From the NCBI GenBank assembly GCA_035620555.1, contig DASPGQ010000486.1, forward strand, positions 1 through 39,281: a DNA stretch of 39,281 nucleotides, given 5' to 3'. Positions 34,093 to 39,281 of the stretch are shown in pieces (within the stretch, counting starts at the first letter, position 1; each line of letters begins with the position of its first letter). Made by a program: the position numbers and the translations under genes. The notes beneath the pieces are model-generated. The model was not told the origin of the DNA, made no database searches, and worked only from the letters and a program-made list of their open reading frames with translations. Source of the stretch: Vicinamibacteria bacterium (lineage in GTDB: Bacteria > Acidobacteriota > Vicinamibacteria > Marinacidobacterales > SMYC01).

Positions 34093-34722
34093 TCACCCTC
34101 GCTCGTATAGACGATTTTCGCGAATATAACCCGCCACCGCATCCGGTACGAGGAATCGTATCGAATGTCTTCGACGCACCGCCTCCCGAATCTCCGTCGA
34201 CGAAACGTCCAGCATCGGGCGGCGGATGAAGACGACTGCGGGCTCGTCGAGCCCGAAGCCGCCTTCGGCTTCGTCGTCGACGCGACCCACGCCCCGAAGA
34301 CTCGCCTGGATTCTTTCCAGGCCGAATCCCGGGCGCTCGTGCACGGCGAAGGAGAACCCGGACAACAATCGTCGCCAATCCTTCCACGTTTCGATCTCGG
34401 CGAAAGCATCCGAGCCGACTATGAAGGTGAAGCGCGCCCGCGGGCTCTCGCGCCGAAGCTGAGTCAGCGTGTCGATGGTATAGGAATGCCCGCCGCGGTC
34501 CACCTCGACGCGAGATAGCGCGAACGAGCCCTCCGCCGCGACCGAGAGTTCGACCATCGCGACGCGATGCTCGACTGAGCTGATGTCGTGTCCCTCCTTG
34601 TGGGGCGGGCTCGCGGTCGGAACGAAGAGCACGCGATCGAGTGACAGGGCGTCGAGCACCGCTTCGGCGGCACGGAGGTGGCCCACGTGGAGCGGGTCGA
34701 ACGTTCCGCCGAGGACCCCCAC
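34093..34722 (-). CDS. nadD: Nicotinate-nucleotide adenylyltransferase NadD
   Basis: Cytoplasmic enzyme that joins nicotinate mononucleotide to ATP in NAD synthesis. The 209-residue protein has GGTFDPLHVGHL (about 5-16), the nucleotidyltransferase signature, PTASPPHK (substrate loop), FIVGSDAFAEIETWKDW and SSTEIREAVRR. GTG at 34722 is the only usable start before the first motif; the ribosome binding site is weak (GAGCAAG). Standard place between obgE and rsfS. Confidence 0.96.
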   Translation of the reverse strand: MGVLGGTFDPLHVGHLRAAEAVLDALSLDRVLFVPTASPPHKEGHDISSVEHRVAMVELSVAAEGSFALSRVEVDRGGHSYTIDTLTQLRRESPRARFTFIVGSDAFAEIETWKDWRRLLSGFSFAVHERPGFGLERIQASLRGVGRVDDEAEGGFGLDEPAVVFIRRPMLDVSSTEIREAVRRRHSIRFLVPDAVAGYIRENRLYERG

Positions 34723-34745
34723 CTTGCTCGCGGCTGCGTCCCGGC

Positions 34746-35828
34746 TCAGCGTCCCGAGCTCCCAGATTGCGGTGTGGCCCCCGGTCGGGAAAGGGAAGCG
34801 AGTGCTGCCGGTTGCGGGGAGCCTTGCGCACGCTGCTCTCGGACTCTCCGTTCGAGCTCGACCACCACCGCCTCGACGCCCTCACCCGTGACCGACGACA
34901 CCGGCCAGCACGACAGGCCCATCTCATTCGAACGGCGCTCGAGACGGTCGAGCCGGCTCCGGTCGGACAAGGCGTCGATTTTGCTCGCTACGACAATCGC
35001 CGGCTTCAACTCGATTCCCCGCCCGTAGGTCTGGATCTCGGACGCCAGGGCCGACAGATCCTCGTCGGGCGATCGCCCCGACGCCTCGGAGACCTCTACG
35101 AAGTACACGAGGTGAGCGGTGCGGCTCAGATGGCGAAGAAACCGATCCCCGAGGCCGGCTCCCTCGCTCGCCCCGGGCACGAGCCCGGGCACGTCGGCCA
35201 GAACGAAGGAGCGCTCTTCGTCCACTTCGACGACGCCGAGGTAGGGGACGAGCGTCGTGAAGGGATAGTCGGCAATCTTGGGCCGCGCCGCACTCACCCT
35301 CGAGATGAACGTGGACTTCCCCGCGTTGGGGAAACCGACGAGACCGACATCGGCGAGCAACCGGAGCTCGAGTCTCAGGCGTTTCTTGTCCCCGGGCTGC
35401 CCGGGGTCGCTTCGACGAGGCGCGCGATTCGTGGAGGTCGCGAAAGAAGCATTGCCGCGTCCGCCCCGTCCGCCTCGAGCGACGAGAACACGTTCGCCGT
35501 CATGGGTCAGATCGCCGATGAGCTCGCCGCTCTCGTCGTCGAACAACAGGGTTCCCAGCGGAACCTTGAGCTCGAGCGACTTGCCGCTCTGACCCGTTCG
35601 GTTGCTCCCTTCGCCGTTTCGACCCCGTTCGGCGCGATTGTGGGGGCGGTAGCGATAACCCGACAGTGTATTCTGTTCGAGGCTCGCGCGAATCCAGATC
35701 GACCCGCCGTCACCCCCGTTACCTCCGTCCGGCCCCCCTCGCGGCACGAACTTCTCGCGACGAAAGCTGACGGCGCCGTCTCCACCGCGACCCCCTTCGA
35801 TCTCGATGACGACCTCGTCGATCCACAT
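34746..35828 (-). CDS. obgE: Ribosome assembly GTPase ObgE/CgtA
   Basis: Large-subunit assembly GTPase. The 360-residue protein has the N-terminal glycine-rich Obg fold ([26 protein letters not shown]) and a G domain with P-loop GFPNAGKST (165-173), switch Thr in PFTTLVP and G3 DVPG (212-215). The usual NKxD base-recognition motif reads SKID (about 280-283). The C-terminus lacks the OCT domain and ends in a short Ala/Ser/Gly-rich tail. ATG at 35828; 29 bases after the rpmA stop. Confidence 0.95.
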   Translation of the reverse strand: MWIDEVVIEIEGGRGGDGAVSFRREKFVPRGGPDGGNGGDGGSIWIRASLEQNTLSGYRYRPHNRAERGRNGEGSNRTGQSGKSLELKVPLGTLLFDDESGELIGDLTHDGERVLVARGGRGGRGNASFATSTNRAPRRSDPGQPGDKKRLRLELRLLADVGLVGFPNAGKSTFISRVSAARPKIADYPFTTLVPYLGVVEVDEERSFVLADVPGLVPGASEGAGLGDRFLRHLSRTAHLVYFVEVSEASGRSPDEDLSALASEIQTYGRGIELKPAIVVASKIDALSDRSRLDRLERRSNEMGLSCWPVSSVTGEGVEAVVVELERRVREQRAQGSPQPAALASLSRPGATPQSGSSGR

Positions 35829-35858
35829 CGGCTCAACGAGGAGGGACGGGTGGTTGGG

Positions 35859-36119
35859 TCAAGCGCTCTGGGGATGGACGTGGATGAATCGGCCCTTCTG
35901 CCCGCGGGTCTGGAACTCGACGATCCCGGCCACTTTGGCGAACAGAGTGTCGTCCTTGCCGCGCCCCACGTTCTTGCCCGGCTTGAACCTCGTGCCGCGC
36001 TGGCGCACGAGGATGGACCCTCCGGAGACGCTCTGGCCCCCGAAAGCCTTCACGCCGAGCCGCTGCGAATGACTGTCGCGACCGTTGCGGGAGCTGCCCT
36101 GGCCTTTCTTGTGTGCCAT
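35859..36119 (-). CDS. rpmA: 50S ribosomal protein bL27
   Basis: 86-residue large subunit protein whose N-terminus reaches the peptidyl transferase centre. The sequence starts [16 protein letters not shown], without the cleaved N-terminal extension seen in Firmicutes and Fusobacteria, and continues with the canonical [23 protein letters not shown] pattern ([20 protein letters not shown]). ATG at 36119, two bases after the rplU stop. Unremarkable. Confidence 0.98.
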   Translation of the reverse strand: MAHKKGQGSSRNGRDSHSQRLGVKAFGGQSVSGGSILVRQRGTRFKPGKNVGRGKDDTLFAKVAGIVEFQTRGQKGRFIHVHPQSA

Positions 36120-36121
36120 TT

Positions 36122-36433
36122 CTAACCCTCGATGGACTCGATCCGCAGGGCCGTAAACGCCTGCCGGTGCCCGCGGGTCCGGCGATAGCCCTTGCGTCGC
36201 TTCTTCTTGAAAACCAGTATCTTGGGGGCGCGCTCCTGCCCGGTGACGGTGGCAACCACGCTCGCGCCGTCCACGTAGGGGCTTCCGAGCGAGACCTCGC
36301 CGTCCCGGCTCACGAGCAGCACCTTGTCGAAGCGCACCGTTTCTCCCGACTCGGCTTCGAGTCTCTCGACCCGAAGCGGCTCACCGGGAACCGCTCGATG
36401 CTGCTTTCCCCCCGTTTCGATGATCGCGTACAA
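36122..36433 (-). CDS. rplU: 50S ribosomal protein bL21
   Basis: 103-residue large subunit protein. Starting at TTG 36433 it begins [13 protein letters not shown], the usual bL21 start; a TTG two codons earlier at 36439 is less likely because the AGGAGGA site would touch it. The C-terminal half has [21 protein letters not shown], the expected RNA-binding region ([16 protein letters not shown]). It heads the rplU-rpmA-obgE-nadD-rsfS series and has its own promoter just upstream. Confidence 0.97.
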   Translation of the reverse strand: MYAIIETGGKQHRAVPGEPLRVERLEAESGETVRFDKVLLVSRDGEVSLGSPYVDGASVVATVTGQERAPKILVFKKKRRKGYRRTRGHRQAFTALRIESIEG

Positions 36434-36439
36434 CGTCAA

Positions 36440-36446
36440 TCCTCCT
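36440..36446 (-). promoter_or_regulatory. Ribosome binding site that fixes the rplU start
   Basis: On the minus strand AGGAGGA lies six bases before the TTG at 36433 and directly touches the TTG at 36439. The normal spacing therefore selects the 36433 start, which also gives the standard bL21 N-terminus. Confidence 0.8.
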
Positions 36447-36467
36447 GCCGATTTCCGAGAACCTCAC

Positions 36468-36496
36468 ATCTTAATCGACATCGGACGGGAATTCAA
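36468..36496 (-). promoter_or_regulatory. Predicted sigma-70-type promoter of the rplU operon
   Basis: On the minus strand TTGAAT (36496-36491) is followed after exactly 17 bases by TAAGAT (36473-36468); each hexamer matches four of six consensus bases. It lies 35 bases before the rplU start, giving a short leader. It would drive rplU, rpmA, obgE and further genes independently of the protease/barrel gene upstream. Confidence 0.55.
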
Positions 36497-36527
36497 ATCG
36501 GTCACGATCTTCATGGCGTTGGCGCTT

Positions 36528-39281
36528 TTAGAAGCCGTAGCCCACCCAGAAATCGGTCTTCCAGCCGGGTGCCGTCGTGGCGAAATCGGTCAGCTTCGAC
36601 CAGTTGATGTTCATCGGAAGCCCGAAAAAGTTGAAGGTCAAACCGATCCCATAGGACGCGACCGGGCCGCGCTGCCCCGTGGCCGGGTCGTAGCCGCCGA
36701 GCCCCCATCCCTCGGACACGCAGGGAGAATTCCCGCCCGGACCACAGCGAGCCCCGAGCGAGGAGAGGCGGCGTTCGCTCGAGAACAGCTGGAACGGCTG
36801 ATCGTTGTAATGCGCCCCTCCGAGATCGACGAAGAAGATTCCCCGAAGAGGTCCGAAGAACCCGATCGGGGTAATCGCGGCATCGATGATGGGGAACCGC
36901 AACTCGGCATTGGCGTAAAACCCCTTGTTGCCCACGAACGACTGATACTCGTAGCCGCGCATGTCGCCGTTGCCCCCGAACCACATGATGTCGGGATTGT
37001 CACCCGTGCTCCAGAAACTGCGAAGGCGGACGGCGAAGAGGCTCGCTGACGTGAGCTGCAAGTATTTGCGGGCATCGACGTCGAACGTTTGTCGCGAGAG
37101 GAACGGTCCGCCGGGCGATATGGTCGCGCCGAGCAGGAGGGTGCTTCCGGCAAGAGGACCGAACTCCCGAAATCGCGTGGTCTCCTGGACGAAGGCGGCC
37201 TGGAGCGGAATCACGTTGCCATTGGGAAAGCGCTGTTCAAGCAACGCGCCGTACTGGGCGCATTGCTCGATGCTCGAGAACCCGATGCAATCCACGTTGA
37301 TGTCGGGATTGAGAAATGGATCTTCGAAATGCGTGCTCTGGTGGATGAACCCGCCGCCGAGCTCGAAACGGCGGAATCGACTGAGAGGATAGACGGCGGT
37401 GACGGTCGTGCCCGTCTGTCGGATGGTCGCGAGCGCGTTCTCCCGCGAGATGGCCTGGGCCGCGGAAAAAACGTACGGGCTCGAATAGAAGAAGCTCGTG
37501 GAATCGAAGCCCGCGAGAGAGTACTGGAGCCGTCCAGCCCGATTCGTATACGAGCCGTAATAGCTCCGGAACTCGCGAACCGCGAGTGCGAGGAACGTGA
37601 AGTTCTGATCTCCGAGCACGTCGGAAAAGCTGATTCCGCTTCCGCCGAAGAAATCACCTCCCGACGTGACCCCCACGGCAATGGGGGGTGCACCGTCTAC
37701 GAAGAACTTCTCGAACATCTTCTTCTTGCGTTTGTTCTCGGCGATGATCTGATGGCTCACCGGGGGCACGAAGTCGATGACCGGCCCCTCGGTTCTGACG
37801 ATGGTGTCCGCGGTAATCTCCTTGACCGGCTCGTCCATCGGAAGACGATACAGGCCCCAGTTGCCCTTGTAGTAGCTCGTGAATAGCAGGATGTCGTCGT
37901 TCGACTTCGCGTCCTTGATGACCGAGGGAGAGAAGTTGCCACCGAGCACGTCGGTGTACTGGATGATGTCACCGGTTTCGAGGTCCATCGAGCGGAGGTT
38001 GAAGATGCCGTCGTCCTCGTTCGACATATAGAACATCAAAGAACCGTCATCGGAAAACGAAGGAGACGCGTCGTCGTGGGTGCCAAAGGTGACTTGCTCT
38101 TTCTGAGTGGGGTCGTCGAGCTTCAGACGATAGATCTTGTCGTAGCCGCTGATGCGCCGGGAGTAGTAGAGCCACTGGCCGTCGGGCGTGATCGCGGGAA
38201 ACTTGTCGTAGAACGCGTCCTGGGTCACGTTCTGGAACTCCTCGGTCTGAAGGTTCACGCGCCAGACGTCGGCAATGCCGTCCTCGAGCGCGGTGAAGTA
38301 GACCCATTCACCGTCGGGTGACACGTAAGGGAAGAGCGCGCGATCCACGGGAACGACGATTCGCTTCGTGACCTTGCTGTCGAGCACGTTCGCGAGAATG
38401 AGCGCCCGGCGCTTCTGATACCGTCCGAAGAAGGCCACGTGGTTACCGTCCGGCGCCCAGGAGATGTTGCGGCCCATCAGGGAATCTTCACCCACTAGGC
38501 CGACGATGTTCTCGAAGGCGCCGCTGTAACCCGGCGTGAGGTTCTTGATCACCGAGCCGTCCCTTGCGGAGAGAAGGATGATGTCGAACTCCCCCTCCTT
38601 GCGGTTCACGCTCATCACCGCGATGAGCTCCTTCGAGGGCGACGGAGCGGCGGACAGCGCCGCGACGAATTTGCCCTGCCGCGGATCGGGTGACATGTCG
38701 ACGCTGTAGTCGTCGGGAATCTCCTTGTCGCGGTATGGCTTGAACCGATCGATCAGCCATCTCTTCCATTCCCGGTAGAACTCTTCGGGGGTCATGCGAA
38801 AGGCCTGCTGATAGACCTCGTCACCCACGCCGCCCACGACGGCTCGCCTGAGGGCGAAGACGAACTGGCGAACCCCCTCTTTGCCGAACCGCTCTTCGAT
38901 GAACTCGAAAATCGACGATCCGAAGCTGTAGGCCGCCCGGGCAAATCCCACGTTGAGAGACTCGAAGGTCGGAATCTGGTCCGTCACCGCGGCATCGCGA
39001 ACGACCATCAGGTCGAGCGCATCCCACTCGTCCTCCATATAAGTCGCCATCCCTTCGTCGATCCAGACCGGAACCGATCGACGGACGAGCGATCGCGGGA
39101 TGATGTCGAACTGAAAGATATGGGTGAGCTCGTGGATGAAGAGCTCCTGGAGCTCGTCGGGAGGACTGTCGATGGGAATCACCATCCGGTCCCTGGCGGG
39201 CTCGGCGAAGGCGCCGACCCCTTCGGGCACTTCGATGGGGAAGAGGTTCGTCTGAGCGAACTCCGAGAACGTCTTATAGAG
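36528..39281 (-). CDS. Metalloprotease / beta-propeller / outer-membrane barrel protein (N-terminus outside window)
   Basis: At least 917 residues are visible; the frame is open to the window edge, so the start is missing. A zinc metallopeptidase (gluzincin-like) domain has HELTH (residues 50-54 of the visible part) and the third ligand Glu76 in VWIDEGMATYM. Next, WD40/TolB-like propeller repeats run for about 300 residues (SWAPDGNHVAFFGRY, PYVSPDGEWVYFTA, PAITPDGQWLYYSRR, PSFSDDGSLMFYMS). The last about 350 residues look like a BamA/Omp85-type beta barrel with GDMRGYEYQSFVGNKGFYAN and a C-terminal aromatic TDFWVGYGF beta signal. It is probably exported and inserted in the outer membrane. The physiological substrate is unknown. 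Confidence 0.85.
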   Translation of the reverse strand, partial: LYKTFSEFAQTNLFPIEVPEGVGAFAEPARDRMVIPIDSPPDELQELFIHELTHIFQFDIIPRSLVRRSVPVWIDEGMATYMEDEWDALDLMVVRDAAVTDQIPTFESLNVGFARAAYSFGSSIFEFIEERFGKEGVRQFVFALRRAVVGGVGDEVYQQAFRMTPEEFYREWKRWLIDRFKPYRDKEIPDDYSVDMSPDPRQGKFVAALSAAPSPSKELIAVMSVNRKEGEFDIILLSARDGSVIKNLTPGYSGAFENIVGLVGEDSLMGRNISWAPDGNHVAFFGRYQKRRALILANVLDSKVTKRIVVPVDRALFPYVSPDGEWVYFTALEDGIADVWRVNLQTEEFQNVTQDAFYDKFPAITPDGQWLYYSRRISGYDKIYRLKLDDPTQKEQVTFGTHDDASPSFSDDGSLMFYMSNEDDGIFNLRSMDLETGDIIQYTDVLGGNFSPSVIKDAKSNDDILLFTSYYKGNWGLYRLPMDEPVKEITADTIVRTEGPVIDFVPPVSHQIIAENKRKKKMFEKFFVDGAPPIAVGVTSGGDFFGGSGISFSDVLGDQNFTFLALAVREFRSYYGSYTNRAGRLQYSLAGFDSTSFFYSSPYVFSAAQAISRENALATIRQTGTTVTAVYPLSRFRRFELGGGFIHQSTHFEDPFLNPDINVDCIGFSSIEQCAQYGALLEQRFPNGNVIPLQAAFVQETTRFREFGPLAGSTLLLGATISPGGPFLSRQTFDVDARKYLQLTSASLFAVRLRSFWSTGDNPDIMWFGGNGDMRGYEYQSFVGNKGFYANAELRFPIIDAAITPIGFFGPLRGIFFVDLGGAHYNDQPFQLFSSERRLSSLGARCGPGGNSPCVSEGWGLGGYDPATGQRGPVASYGIGLTFNFFGLPMNINWSKLTDFATTAPGWKTDFWVGYGF

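Overview
This window is a gene-dense, GC-rich stretch from the chromosome of a diderm (outer-membrane) bacterium. An lpxC gene, a LapA/LapB-type protein, an AsmA-like protein and a BamA-like beta barrel indicate an outer membrane. The MurE carries the DNPR motif, so the peptidoglycan is probably of the meso-diaminopimelate type. The mix of genes (dcw cluster, a c-type cytochrome fused to a copper monooxygenase fold, a protease/propeller/barrel protein, many GTG and TTG starts) fits Acidobacteriota best, but this is an inference from protein style. I see no tRNA, rRNA, CRISPR array, insertion sequence or phage gene.

Positions 1-13887 (minus strand) hold the division and cell wall (dcw) cluster in the order mraZ-rsmH-ftsL-ftsI-murE-murF-mraY-murD-ftsW-murG-murC-murB-ftsQ (cut by the window edge). 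Most junctions overlap or are separated by a few bases. It is headed by a recognisable promoter and three 10-bp-spaced MraZ boxes. Divergent from it (14102-17111, plus strand) is a three-gene unit: a YchF-like protein with a degenerate nucleotide-binding domain and two tandem polyprenyl-phosphate-type glycosyltransferases. A hairpin-rich spacer follows, then a secreted cytochrome c/copper monooxygenase-like protein and a secreted partner of unknown function (17400-19599).

Positions 19580-25216 (minus) encode a type IIA topoisomerase pair (ParC-like, ParE-like) followed by an AsmA-like protein. A small secreted protein and a Yip1-type membrane protein lie upstream. lpxC (plus, 26768-27673) is the only plus-strand gene in the right third. 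It ends tail to tail against a minus-strand group: S1/P1-like pseudo-enzyme, ECF-type sigma factor, STAS protein, an unrecognised 97-residue protein and a DUF1573 protein.

Positions 30540-36433 (minus) carry rplU-rpmA-obgE-nadD-rsfS, a conserved bacterial ribosome-assembly neighbourhood, continuing into a sensor-less sigma-54 activator, a LapA-LapB fusion and comF. The right edge (36528-39281) holds most of a large metalloprotease/beta-propeller/outer-membrane-barrel protein whose N-terminus lies outside the window.

The themes are envelope growth (peptidoglycan precursors, divisome, lipid A control, outer membrane proteins) and ribosome or DNA housekeeping. The points most worth a second look are the LapA-LapB fusion in the same neighbourhood as lpxC, the YchF paralog with a broken P-loop, the sigma-54 activator with altered catalytic residues, the nuclease-like protein that has lost most zinc ligands, and the sigma factor/STAS pair.
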